Assembly (NCBI GenBank): GCA_018208355.1 | Contig: CP062796.1 | Location: 1,982,517 to 2,046,516 of the forward strand | Origin: Candidatus Fermentithermobacillus carboniphilus | GTDB lineage: Bacteria > Bacillota > Sulfobacillia > Fermentithermobacillales > Fermentithermobacillaceae | DNA: 64,000 bases | Reading direction: 5' to 3' | Part shown: positions 1-8,306 of the stretch, in pieces | Position numbering within the stretch: the first letter of the stretch is position 1 | Layout: every line of letters begins with the position of its first letter | Translations under genes and position numbers: made by a program | The notes under the pieces: model-generated | The model's input: the letters and a program-made list of their open reading frames with translations, nothing else | What the model was told of the DNA's origin: nothing | Databases searched by the model: none

Positions 1-554
1 CAACTGTGGAGATTTCGTCGCCTTTGAATGTCGCCTTCCTCTTTTTAGGTATTGCGCTCCCGTACCTTATATCCTCGCTGACCATTGGTTCGACTGCGAA
101 GACTGCTCTTCAAATGGTAGATGAGGTAAGGCGGCAGTTCAACAGCATCCCGGGGATAATGGAAGGCAAGGCGAAGCCCGACTACGCTGCCTGCGTGGAC
201 ATCGCCACAAGGAACGCGCTGAGGGAGATGATTTTGCCGGGTGTGGTAAGTATCGCGGTTCCAGTTGCGGTTGGCTCACTGTTTGGCGCACAGGCCCTTG
301 GAATGTTGCTTATCGGGGCAGTAGCCAGCGCGGCGCTTTTAGGCCCGTTCTTCAACAACACGGGAACCGCATTCGACAATGCCAAGAAGCTGATAGAAAA
401 CGCCGGTCGTAAGGGGACGTTCGAGCACCAGGCCGCAGTTGCCGCCGACACGATTGGCGACCCGATGAAGGACGTCGCCGGACCCTCGCTCCTCATATTC
501 ATGAAGCTGATTGGTATGGCGGCGCTGCTCATTGCCGGTACAATAGCTTTATAG
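1..554 (+). CDS. hppA: Membrane-bound ion-pumping inorganic pyrophosphatase, C-terminal part
   Basis: Only the last ~183 residues lie in the window; the frame is open to the left edge, so the GTG near the edge is internal. The protein hydrolyses cytoplasmic PPi and couples this to H+ or Na+ export across the membrane. Recognised by the C-terminal family pattern: hydrophobic helices, the acidic/lysine motif FDNAKKLIE around residue 118, and GDPMKDVAGPSL about 20 residues before the end, followed by a last helix. The residues that decide K+ dependence and Na+ versus H+ specificity lie upstream, so neither can be called. In anaerobes this pump recovers energy from biosynthetic PPi. A strong hairpin follows about 100 bases downstream. 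Confidence 0.93.
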   Translation, partial: TVEISSPLNVAFLFLGIALPYLISSLTIGSTAKTALQMVDEVRRQFNSIPGIMEGKAKPDYAACVDIATRNALREMILPGVVSIAVPVAVGSLFGAQALGMLLIGAVASAALLGPFFNNTGTAFDNAKKLIENAGRKGTFEHQAAVAADTIGDPMKDVAGPSLLIFMKLIGMAALLIAGTIAL

Positions 555-555
555 C

Positions 556-616
556 TTTACGGTAGAGTTTTACCTGACGGGAAGGGTTTTACGGTACAAG
601 TTTCACGGTAACGGTA
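556..616. repeat. Clustered ACGGTA repeats after hppA
   Basis: The hexamer ACGGTA occurs four times within about 60 bases (starting at 559, 591, 605 and 611); the first two are part of an identical TTTACGGTA spaced 32 bases apart. The cluster lies between the pyrophosphatase stop codon and its terminator. It could be a protein-binding array or chance repetition in a non-coding spacer. Confidence 0.4.
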
Positions 617-650
617 CCGCGATATCGATCCGGATCTGTCAGCCGAGATA

Positions 651-676
651 CGTGCCGCCCGCTTTCGGGCGGCACG
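651..676 (+). terminator. Hairpin terminator after hppA
   Basis: A perfect 10-bp stem CGTGCCGCCC/GGGCGGCACG closes a six-base GCTTTC loop. The downstream tract is only moderately T-rich, so termination efficiency is uncertain, but position and stem strength fit the end of the pyrophosphatase transcript. Confidence 0.7.
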
Positions 677-1011
677 ACCGTTTGCTCACTACAAGTCAGC
701 GAACGGGGTCTTAAAGTCTTTAAGCAGATACGCCATTTTGCCCTTCTTCCTATAGAAATTAAATACAGATCCTGATCTGCGAAACCTCTGCTATGGAGGG
801 CAGACTTATTGCCTAATTATGCAATGATGTTGTAAACTCTAACAAATCGAGGCGCATGGGTATTATTCTGATGCGTTTGACGTGCTTGATGACGCGAACA
901 TGCTGAGAAAGTATGTGATTTCCACTGCTCAGTACGCTCGGTTGCCAAGAATGGTCAATTCAGAAAGGGGGTGGTAAGTGGACGATAAGTGGTTAGGAGG
1001 GGGTGGAGAAG
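677..1011. other. Non-coding spacer before the peptide-transport block
   Basis: No convincing gene here. It must hold the promoter of the long transporter block, but no good -35/-10 pair stands out; TTGCCT at 809 followed by a TGTAAAC-like element is the best weak candidate. It also has a small dyad TTGC-N8-GCAA at 809-824. Confidence 0.4.
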
Positions 1012-1089
1012 TTGTCACCACTAAAATTCCGCGGTGAATGGAATGGGTTGCCACAGTGGTCGTTTCCCATGGTTGCCTCGAGAAGATAA
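1012..1089 (+). CDS. Possible 25-residue leader peptide
   Basis: A TTG codon five bases after an AGGAGGGGGTGG tract (996-1007) opens a 25-codon frame ending in TAA 22 bases before the binding-protein start. The peptide is basic at its end and has three Trp residues (EWNGLPQW, then SFP). An unusually strong ribosome binding site in front of an otherwise unexplained short frame suggests a translated leader that could couple to or attenuate the transporter genes. There is no homology evidence; the strong purine tract could also be coincidental. Confidence 0.25.
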   Translation: MSPLKFRGEWNGLPQWSFPMVASRR

Positions 1090-1111
1090 AGGAAAAGGAG
1101 GAGATATCGGA

Positions 1112-2674
1112 GTGAGGAAATACGTATCTATCTTTGTAGCTTTGGTGGTTGCCGCAAGCATGCTTGCAGGATGTGCGCAAAACTCGACGCCGAGGCCCAA
1201 GGAAGGGGGTACGCTCATAGTCTCTCATCAGGATGACCCCATAAGTTTCAATCCCGACTGGAAGACGGATGATTATGCGTACCCCATAAACCAGAACATA
1301 TTCAACAAACTAGTAACCTTGGACCCCAGATATAATATTGTACCCGATCTCGCCACCAAGTGGGAAGTTTCTCCCGACGGTAAGACTTATACTTTCTACC
1401 TTGCCAAGAATGTCAAGTGGCATGATGGGACGAAATTCACTTCGCAGGACGTGAAGTGGACGTTTGACACGATCATTCAAAAGAAAGGCACCGCGTACAA
1501 CAACCTGCAGGCGGTGGAATCCATCGAATGCCCGGATGACTACACCGTGGTGTTCAAGCTGAAGCAGCCCTATTCTGCCTTCCTCGGCTTTTTGGCATGG
1601 TACGGCACTTTTGTAATGCCTAAACACGTCTATGAAGGAACTGACTGGACTACCAACCCTGCTAACCAGAAACCTATCGGGACGGGGCCATTCAAATTTG
1701 TGGAGTGGGTTAAAGGAGACCACGTTACTCTTGAGAAGAACCCAGATTATTTCAAAGGAGCGCCTCACCTCGACAAGGTGGTCTTCAGGATCATCCCGGA
1801 CGCCAATACTGCGCTCCAGGCTTTCCTCAATAACGAAGTCGACGTAGCGGGCGTAAGGCCGCCGCTTTCGGAAGTAGGCAAGCTCGAGAAGACCGACGGG
1901 GTCAAGGTAATCAAGTTTGCCGCTCCGAGCAGGTACTACATTGCCTTCAACATGAGGAAGGCACCCTGGAACAACTTGGATGTGAGAAAGGCAATTGCCC
2001 TTGCTGTCAACAGGCAGGAGATCGTGGACAAGGCCCTTAAAGGACTGGGCCAGGCTGCCAAAGGATTTTACACGCCGGCTATCGCGTGGGCCTATAACGA
2101 TAAAGACGTCCTGCCGGAAAGGAATCTCCAAGAAGCAAACCGTCTCCTGGATGCCGCCGGGCTAAAGCCCAATGCCGAAGGGATCAGGCTTAAGATAGAC
2201 CTGCCATACTTCCAGGGATCTGAATGGGCTGATATGGCTACGGTTATCAAGGCTAACCTCAAAGAAGTCGGTATCGACGTAAACCTCCAGCAGCTTGAAA
2301 TAGCCGCGTGGATGCAAAAGGTCCTCACCGATCACGACTTTGACATCACAATCCTCAACGGTTTCCAGGGTCCGGATCCCGATAACCTCCGGCTGCGCGT
2401 CGGGAGTAACGGCAACTTGCAGATGATGGGGTACAGCAATGCCGAGGTAGATAAGCTCCTTGACGAAGCCTCGCAACTCACCAAGGTAGAAGAGCGAGCG
2501 CCGAAGTACAAAGATGTCCAGCGAATACTCTCCCAAGAACTCCCCATCGTCCCTCTCGCTGAAGTCACCAGCATTTATGTATTCAAGAGTTATGTGCACG
2601 GGATGCCTGTGGAAGACGGCATAGGTAAGGTGACATTCTCGGACTATAGCCTGGTGTGGCTGGATAAGAAATAG
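1112..2674 (+). CDS. ABC transporter peptide-binding lipoprotein (SBP family 5)
   Basis: Extracytoplasmic solute-binding lipoprotein of ~520 residues that captures oligo- or dipeptides for the adjacent permeases. The GTG start is chosen because GGAAAAGGAGGAG sits just upstream and it opens directly into a lipoprotein signal: basic VRK, a hydrophobic stretch, then lipobox LAGC with the modified Cys near residue 21. The body carries family-5 patterns such as the LAPSL-like early segment VPDLATKWEVSPDGKTY and NPDYFKGAPHLDKV in the mid region, and GTGPFKFVEW. First gene of a dense block with two permeases, two ATPases and hydrolases, so the ligand is probably a peptide or amide that those enzymes cut. 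Exact ligand unknown. Confidence 0.93.
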   Translation: MRKYVSIFVALVVAASMLAGCAQNSTPRPKEGGTLIVSHQDDPISFNPDWKTDDYAYPINQNIFNKLVTLDPRYNIVPDLATKWEVSPDGKTYTFYLAKNVKWHDGTKFTSQDVKWTFDTIIQKKGTAYNNLQAVESIECPDDYTVVFKLKQPYSAFLGFLAWYGTFVMPKHVYEGTDWTTNPANQKPIGTGPFKFVEWVKGDHVTLEKNPDYFKGAPHLDKVVFRIIPDANTALQAFLNNEVDVAGVRPPLSEVGKLEKTDGVKVIKFAAPSRYYIAFNMRKAPWNNLDVRKAIALAVNRQEIVDKALKGLGQAAKGFYTPAIAWAYNDKDVLPERNLQEANRLLDAAGLKPNAEGIRLKIDLPYFQGSEWADMATVIKANLKEVGIDVNLQQLEIAAWMQKVLTDHDFDITILNGFQGPDPDNLRLRVGSNGNLQMMGYSNAEVDKLLDEASQLTKVEERAPKYKDVQRILSQELPIVPLAEVTSIYVFKSYVHGMPVEDGIGKVTFSDYSLVWLDKK

Positions 2675-2685
2675 ACCGCAAATAT

Positions 2686-2738
2686 CCCCAGGGGCTTGAT
2701 GACTCGGGAGGTTAGCATCTCTCGAATCCCCCCTGGGG
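2686..2738 (+). terminator. Intercistronic hairpin between binding protein and permease
   Basis: The arms CCCCAGGGG and CCCCTGGGG enclose a second imperfect stem (GACTCGGGAG with CTCTCGAATC). No T-run follows, and the next gene starts 38 bases on. Such hairpins after binding-protein genes usually protect the upstream message or cause partial termination, giving more binding protein than permease. Confidence 0.6.
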
Positions 2739-2776
2739 GTCCCACGCATCTTCCATCGATCTTGGAGGGATTTTTC

Positions 2777-3742
2777 ATGGGACGTTATCTTCTCAAAAAG
2801 GCAGGAGCTGCGGTCCTTACAATAATTTTCGTCCTAGTGCTCAACTTTTTCATAATCCACATTGCGCCAGGCGATCCTGCGAGGATACTATCAGGACTGG
2901 ACAATCCCTCCCCCGAAGTGATACAGACGCTGAGAGAAAAATACGGACTAGATAAGCCACTCCAAGTGCAGCTAGTGACATATTTCAAGCGGGTCATTAA
3001 GGGAGACTTGGGCCATTCGATCGTATATGACCGCCCAGTTTGGACATTGATCAAAGAAAGATTGGGTGCTACCTTGCTCCTGACGTTCACCAGTGCCATC
3101 ATCGCTTTCGTCCTGGGCAGTTTGTTAGGGGCATATTCAGCGACGAGGCAAGGCTCAAAGGTCGACGCGGCTTTGTCTTTCGTGGCGTACCTTCTGTACT
3201 CCATGCCATCATTCTGGTTGGGCCTTATGCTTATCCTGGTCTTCGCTTCTTGGCTTAAGATCTTGCCAACTTCTGGTATGGTTAATCTGCGGGCCCCGAG
3301 CACGGGAATCCTTCATTACCTTGATGTATTTTGGCATCTCATTCTTCCCGCTACGACTCTGTCGTTGGTTCAGATTCCAGCATATTACAGGATTACTCGT
3401 TCTTCTGTATCCGGTGTGCTCAAAGAGGATTTCATCACCATGTTCAGGGCTTCGGGAATGGACGAGCGGAAGATATTCAGGAAATATGCCTTCAAGAATG
3501 CCATACTCCCTACCGTCACGGTATTCGGACTCCACCTGGCGTACGTGGTTACTGGTGCTGCCCTAGTTGAAATCGTCTTTGCTTGGCCTGGGATGGGTCG
3601 CCTCATGCTGGGGGCCATTTACAGGCGAGATTATCCGTTGCTGATGGGGATCTACCTCATCATGTCCCTCTCGGTGGCCGTTACCATGATCGTAGTCGAC
3701 ATCCTGTACGCCGTGCTGGATCCGAGAATTCGCTATACCTAG
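2777..3742 (+). CDS. Peptide ABC transporter permease, DppB/OppB type
   Basis: Inner-membrane permease subunit of ~321 residues and about six helices, forming the translocation channel with the next gene. The ATG is chosen over a longer frame because GGAGGG lies eight bases upstream and the protein then begins with the usual MGRYLLKK-hydrophobic segment followed by FFIIHIAPGDPARIL, typical of DppB proteins. The cytoplasmic EAA loop is visible as ASGMDERKIFRKYAFKNAILP around residues 225-245, which docks onto the ATPases. It sits between the binding protein and the second permease with short spacers, in operon order A-B-C-D-F. Confidence 0.95.
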   Translation: MGRYLLKKAGAAVLTIIFVLVLNFFIIHIAPGDPARILSGLDNPSPEVIQTLREKYGLDKPLQVQLVTYFKRVIKGDLGHSIVYDRPVWTLIKERLGATLLLTFTSAIIAFVLGSLLGAYSATRQGSKVDAALSFVAYLLYSMPSFWLGLMLILVFASWLKILPTSGMVNLRAPSTGILHYLDVFWHLILPATTLSLVQIPAYYRITRSSVSGVLKEDFITMFRASGMDERKIFRKYAFKNAILPTVTVFGLHLAYVVTGAALVEIVFAWPGMGRLMLGAIYRRDYPLLMGIYLIMSLSVAVTMIVVDILYAVLDPRIRYT

Positions 3743-3754
3743 GAGGTGGCCACG

Positions 3755-4627
3755 ATGGACGAAAACGCTGCTAGAGCACGCTTTACCCGGAGCCTGAAAG
3801 AATTCTGGATGGCGTACTCTTCGCAAAAACAGGCAGTGGCTGGACTTTTAATATTGCTCCTGGTTGTTGCCGTAGCATTCCTTGCGCCGTACATTTCTCC
3901 TTATGATCCAAACTATCTGGGAGACACTCTCATGGAAGCCCCCGGTAGGCAACATCTGCTTGGTACCGACGGAATGGGTAGAGACGTATTCAGCATGATA
4001 CTCCACGGAACCAGGGTTTCTCTTTTGGTGGGCGTTATCTCTGCGTTACTCTCGGGCATGATAGGCACACTCGTGGGGGGCATCTCGGGATTTTTCGGAG
4101 GAACTGTAGATGCGGTGATATCGGAGATCATCGATATCTTCCTGATGCTGCCGACTTTTTTCCTTATCCTCATCATTGTCGCTATGTTCGGCAGCAGCAT
4201 GCTCAACGTCATGATCGTGATCGGCCTCACCAGCTGGCCCGGTAATGCGAGGCTAATGAGAGCTCAGGCCCTATCGCTCAGAGAAAGGACCTTCGTTATC
4301 GGGGCGAAAGTGATAGGAGAGTCAAGGGGGAGCATACTCTTCAGATACATCATTCCTAATGGCATTTTCCCCGTAATCGCCAACACCACGATGCAAGTTG
4401 CCAGCGCGATTCTCACGGAGGCAGGGTTAAGTTTTCTTGGACTGGGTGACCCGAACGTGGTGAGCTGGGGCCGCCTGATCTACGATGGAAGGGCTTATTT
4501 GACGTCCGCCTGGTGGATCTCCACGTTTGCGGGGATGGCCATAGTAGTGACTGTGATGGGTTTTTACCTGATTGGTGACGGGCTCAACCGCGTACTAAAT
4601 CCCAAGCTCAGAGACGAGAGACAGTGA
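3755..4627 (+). CDS. Peptide ABC transporter permease, DppC/OppC type
   Basis: Second channel-forming permease, ~290 residues. AGGAGGTGG ends five bases before the selected ATG. The N-terminus has the DppC pattern (SLKEFWMAYSSQKQAVAG then a helix and LAPYISPYDPNY, followed by HLLGTDGMGRDVFS). The EAA loop reads AKVIGESRGSILFRYIIPN near residues 180-200, and AGLSFLGLGDPNVVSWG is a standard late signature. It overlaps the next frame by four bases if that gene starts at its earliest GTG, indicating tight translational coupling. Confidence 0.95.
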   Translation: MDENAARARFTRSLKEFWMAYSSQKQAVAGLLILLLVVAVAFLAPYISPYDPNYLGDTLMEAPGRQHLLGTDGMGRDVFSMILHGTRVSLLVGVISALLSGMIGTLVGGISGFFGGTVDAVISEIIDIFLMLPTFFLILIIVAMFGSSMLNVMIVIGLTSWPGNARLMRAQALSLRERTFVIGAKVIGESRGSILFRYIIPNGIFPVIANTTMQVASAILTEAGLSFLGLGDPNVVSWGRLIYDGRAYLTSAWWISTFAGMAIVVTVMGFYLIGDGLNRVLNPKLRDERQ

Positions 4628-4650
4628 AGCGAAGGGAGGGTGTTTTCCGG

Positions 4651-5757
4651 GTGGTCGCGACCCAACAGACTAATGAAAACAACCAATGCGAGGAAAGCGG
4701 AGGCAGGCCTCTCCTGGAGATACTTGACCTCTCAGTGGGCTACGAGACGGGGTCGGGCTTAGTCCGCGCTGTGGACCATGTGGATCTGTCCCTCTACGCA
4801 GGTGAGTCTTTGGGGATAGTTGGAGAATCCGGTTCTGGAAAGTCCACCTTGGTCATGTCGGTGCTGAGGCTCTTGCCGCTCGATAAGACGGTCGTTACTG
4901 GTACGGTCCTCTTCAATGGAGTCGATATACTCCGGTGTCCACAGCAAGAGATGGCCAGAATCCGATGGAAAGAGATCTCGATAGTATTTCAGAAATCGAT
5001 GAACTCTCTAAGTCCGGTTCACAAAGTGTGGGAGCAGGTAGAGGACATTTACCGGGTTCACGCACCGGGGGCGAGCAAGGATGAGATACGGGAACGGATA
5101 CTCCATCTGTTCAACGTCGTCAATCTTTCGCCCCGGGTGCTTGAACTGTATCCACACGAGCTCTCCGGGGGGATGCTTCAGAGGGTCTGCATTGCGCTAA
5201 GCTTGGTCCATCTGCCCAAACTCGTGATCTTCGACGAAGCAACTACTGCTTTGGATGTCATCACCCAGGGTCAAATATTGGACGAAGTGATGAGACTGGA
5301 ACGGGAGCTGAAACTAACCAGCATAATCGTGACCCACGACATATCTGTGGTCGCTAAGACGTGTAAGCGTGTTGCGGTGATGTATGCCGGACGTCTTATG
5401 GAAGTTGGCGATGTCGGAACTGTACTGGTGGAACCGCTCCATCCTTACACGAAGGGACTTATCAGTTCTTTCCCGCCTCTCACGGGGACGCGCAAAAAGA
5501 TAACGGGGATTCCGGGTGCGCTGCCCGATCTCAAGGCGCCTCCTCCGGGGTGTATTTTTGCTCCACGATGTCCGGAAGCCTTGAAGGTATGTAAAGAAAA
5601 ATCTCCTGTGCCCACAGTGGTATCTCGCGATGGGGAAGAGCATCTGAAAGATGTAAAGTTCGGGCCGGGCGAATCGGCTGGCTTACGTAATATCCAGGTT
5701 CCTCCGATAGGCGCTCACGTAGTGGCCTGCCACAAATACGGGGGTGATGATGCATGA
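4651..5757 (+). CDS. Peptide ABC transporter ATPase, DppD/OppD type
   Basis: Cytoplasmic nucleotide-binding subunit of ~368 residues. Walker A is GESGSGKST, the ABC signature is LSGGMLQR, Walker B is LVIFDEATTALD and the switch histidine lies in IVTHDISVV. The C-terminal oligopeptide-transporter extension carries the expected cysteine cluster (GCIFAPRCPEALKVC). The GTG used here follows GAAGGGAGGG at good distance; an alternative GTG at 4624 would overlap the permease stop. The insert KKITGIPGALPDLKAPPPG is also standard. It pairs with the next gene as a heterodimer. Confidence 0.94.
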   Translation: MVATQQTNENNQCEESGGRPLLEILDLSVGYETGSGLVRAVDHVDLSLYAGESLGIVGESGSGKSTLVMSVLRLLPLDKTVVTGTVLFNGVDILRCPQQEMARIRWKEISIVFQKSMNSLSPVHKVWEQVEDIYRVHAPGASKDEIRERILHLFNVVNLSPRVLELYPHELSGGMLQRVCIALSLVHLPKLVIFDEATTALDVITQGQILDEVMRLERELKLTSIIVTHDISVVAKTCKRVAVMYAGRLMEVGDVGTVLVEPLHPYTKGLISSFPPLTGTRKKITGIPGALPDLKAPPPGCIFAPRCPEALKVCKEKSPVPTVVSRDGEEHLKDVKFGPGESAGLRNIQVPPIGAHVVACHKYGGDDA

Positions 5758-6779
5758 GCGGTACAGGTACGTCTTCTCGGCCAACCGGACACGAAGAAGT
5801 GCTTTCGGCGGTTGAAATACAAAAGTGGTATCCCGCCCGGAGGCAGATTCTAAGGCTAGGCCATAAAGACGGAGGTACTTTTGTGAAAGCCGTCGACGGC
5901 GTCAATTTTTCCCTCAGGAAAGGCGAGATTTTGGGAGTAATCGGCGAGAGCGGCTGCGGAAAGTCGACTATGGGAAAGTTACTCGTGGGACTCGAGGTCC
6001 CTACGGGCGGCAAAATATACTTTCAGGGGCAGGAAGCGACGAGTCTTTTGAAAGGCGATGCCAAAGCTTTCCGTCGAAAGGCACAGATCGTGTTCCAGAA
6101 CCCCTTTGATACCTTCGACCCGAGACACAACATAGCCAGCATACTGTCGACGCCTCTCAAGATACACGGTATAGGTAGTTCGGACTCCGAACGCAAAGAG
6201 ATCTGCTGCCAGGCCCTGGAACAAGCAGGACTTCGCCCCGCTCGAGAGTACCTCTTCAGGTTTCCCCACGAATTGAGCGGCGGCCAGCTTCAGAGGGTCT
6301 CAATTGTGAGAGCGATGCTTCTCAAGCCCCTTTTCCTGGTGGCGGATGAGCCCGTCTCGATGCTTGATGTGTCGGTCAGGGCGGACATACTTAATGCTCT
6401 CCTCCAGCTCTCTGAGGAAAGCTCCACGGCTATCGTATTCATTAGCCACGACATATCGGTCACCAGGTATATATCCCACCGCATTGCAGTCATGTATCTA
6501 GGGAGAATCGTTGAGATCGGAGACGCAGACGAGATCATATCTCATCCATGTCATCCCTATACCCGAGCCTTGATCTCCAATTTCCCGTCAGCGGACCCAC
6601 GAGAAGCAAGAGAAGGGATTCAGATCCAGGGTGAGCCGCCTACACCCGTAAACCCTGGTCCCGGTTGTTACTTTGCGCCTAGATGTTTTATGACGAGTGA
6701 AGAATGTCTCCATTCGTATCCCGAGGAGGTTGATCTAGGCGGGGGCCACCTGGTGTGGTGCCATATGGTTCAACGATGA
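5754..6779 (+). CDS. Peptide ABC transporter ATPase, DppF/OppF type
   Basis: Second nucleotide-binding subunit, 341 residues, whose ATG overlaps the previous stop in ATGA. It has Walker A GESGCGKST, signature LSGGQLQRVS, Walker B FLVADEPVSMLD and the switch region FISHDISVTRY. The C-terminal segment has GCYFAPRCFMTSEEC, the cysteine cluster of this subfamily. The transporter ends here; an 84-base spacer with a fresh AAAGGGGG site precedes the hydrolase genes, which are probably on the same transcript because no terminator is seen. Confidence 0.95.
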   Translation: MSGTGTSSRPTGHEEVLSAVEIQKWYPARRQILRLGHKDGGTFVKAVDGVNFSLRKGEILGVIGESGCGKSTMGKLLVGLEVPTGGKIYFQGQEATSLLKGDAKAFRRKAQIVFQNPFDTFDPRHNIASILSTPLKIHGIGSSDSERKEICCQALEQAGLRPAREYLFRFPHELSGGQLQRVSIVRAMLLKPLFLVADEPVSMLDVSVRADILNALLQLSEESSTAIVFISHDISVTRYISHRIAVMYLGRIVEIGDADEIISHPCHPYTRALISNFPSADPREAREGIQIQGEPPTPVNPGPGCYFAPRCFMTSEECLHSYPEEVDLGGGHLVWCHMVQR

Positions 6780-6863
6780 GTTTGAAAGTCTGCACTGGAA
6801 TTATGCGCCGGTAAGAAGGTAGGTTTACCCGCTTGTCGGCGAAGTAAACAAAGGGGGATAAAC

Positions 6864-8264
6864 ATGAACATACAGTCCATTTTGAACGATGTTCCGGATT
6901 ATAATTACTTTTTGACCGTCGAGGAAATGGACCAGAGTTCGAGAGCCCTGGCAGCAGAATTCCCGGGGACGGTGGAGATATTCGAAGCCGGGAGGTCGCG
7001 CCAAGGACACCCCGTGCTGTGCCTCAAAATAGGGAACGGACCTCTGAACGCGCTTGTCTTCGGTTGTCCCCATCCTAACGAGCCAATCGGGGCTATGATG
7101 CTGGAGTATTTTTCTAGGAGACTTGCTGTCGACACAAAACTCAGAGAAGAACTCGGGTTCACCTGGTACATAGTAAAATGCTCCGATCCTGATGGTACTA
7201 AGCTTAACGAGGGCTGGTTCCGAGGTCCTTTCACGCCTTTCAACTACTCGAGGAATTTCTTCCGACCTGCTTCACATCAGCAGGTTGAATGGACGTTCCC
7301 GATAACATATAAGAGGCTCAACTTTCAGAGTCCTATCCCCGAGACCAAGGCGTTGATGAATATAATTGATTCGGCAAGGCCGGATTTGATTTACTCGCTT
7401 CATAACGCAGGTTTTGGCGGAGCGTACTGGTACATCTCCGACCCCGCTCCCGAACTTTACGACCAGTTTCGGTCCTTCGCAGCGCTCAACAATGTGCCTC
7501 TCAGTTTGGGAGAGCCCGAAATGCCGTATGCCGAGAAGTTTGCTGAGGCGGTCTACAGGATGCCTAATTCGAGAGACACTTATGACTACTACGAAAAATT
7601 TACCGACGATGATCCAGCAGCTTTGATTACGGCAGGGACGTCAAGTATCGATTACGCTAAGTCACAGAAGCCCGATACATTTGGTATCGTATGTAAGGTA
7701 CCTTATTTCTACGACCCAAGAATAGAAAATACATCTCCTTCCGACATGGTACGCAAAGATGCCATCCTGAAATCGTGCGATGTTTCTGAAAAGGTTTACG
7801 GGTTTGCGGATGAGAAGATGGTTCTTATCAAAGGGCACTTGTCCCAGGGCAATCCGTTCCGTGTCACACTGGAAAACTTCCTATCTAACGGCCCCAAGGG
7901 GTTGAAGGCAAAGAGGCGTTGGGCCGAAACGAGTCCCGAGTGCCAGGAAAAAGCGACGGTGGCTGAGAAGTTCGATAATCTCCAGGTGTCACGGTTTTAC
8001 AATATGCTGATCCTGGGGCTCCTCTTGCGGGCTGCAGAGTATGAACTGAAAAATCTGGAAGGACAAGCCGTTACATCGCAAGCTTATCCTCTACTTGAGC
8101 GTGTCAAAGAAGAGGCTTTGCAAGAACTCCACGCATGGAATGCCGAACTCGAAAAAGACCTCGATTACAGCGTGATACCTATCAAAAGCCTTGTGGGGGT
8201 CCAGCTAGGTAGTGCGCTGGCGGCAGCCCTGTACGTGAAGACGTCCAGGACCGGCGGGCACTAG
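6864..8264 (+). CDS. M14-family zinc carboxypeptidase-like protein
   Basis: Probable cytoplasmic zinc hydrolase of 466 residues with no signal peptide. The HxxE zinc motif is present as GCPHPNEPIGAMM near residue 70 and the third ligand is probably His in IYSLHNAGFGGAYWY near residue 175. The segment SRNFFRPASHQQVEWTFP and the arginine-bearing WFRGPFTPFNYSR resemble substrate-binding parts of the family. It is longer than classical carboxypeptidases and has an extra C-terminal helical region. Its place directly after a peptide importer suggests it trims an imported peptide or a gamma-glutamyl or N-acyl amino acid. The exact subfamily and substrate are not recognisable by eye. Confidence 0.82.
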   Translation: MNIQSILNDVPDYNYFLTVEEMDQSSRALAAEFPGTVEIFEAGRSRQGHPVLCLKIGNGPLNALVFGCPHPNEPIGAMMLEYFSRRLAVDTKLREELGFTWYIVKCSDPDGTKLNEGWFRGPFTPFNYSRNFFRPASHQQVEWTFPITYKRLNFQSPIPETKALMNIIDSARPDLIYSLHNAGFGGAYWYISDPAPELYDQFRSFAALNNVPLSLGEPEMPYAEKFAEAVYRMPNSRDTYDYYEKFTDDDPAALITAGTSSIDYAKSQKPDTFGIVCKVPYFYDPRIENTSPSDMVRKDAILKSCDVSEKVYGFADEKMVLIKGHLSQGNPFRVTLENFLSNGPKGLKAKRRWAETSPECQEKATVAEKFDNLQVSRFYNMLILGLLLRAAEYELKNLEGQAVTSQAYPLLERVKEEALQELHAWNAELEKDLDYSVIPIKSLVGVQLGSALAAALYVKTSRTGGH

Positions 8265-8306
8265 GCCGCAAAGACCCTCGCGAAAATGAAGGGAGGAGAT
8301 TCCTGA

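Noticed and set aside
1310-2131. Long minus-strand open frame inside the peptide-binding-protein gene
   Set aside because: It is antisense to a convincing family-5 binding protein and shows no domain-like sequence; it arises from the codon pattern of the real gene.
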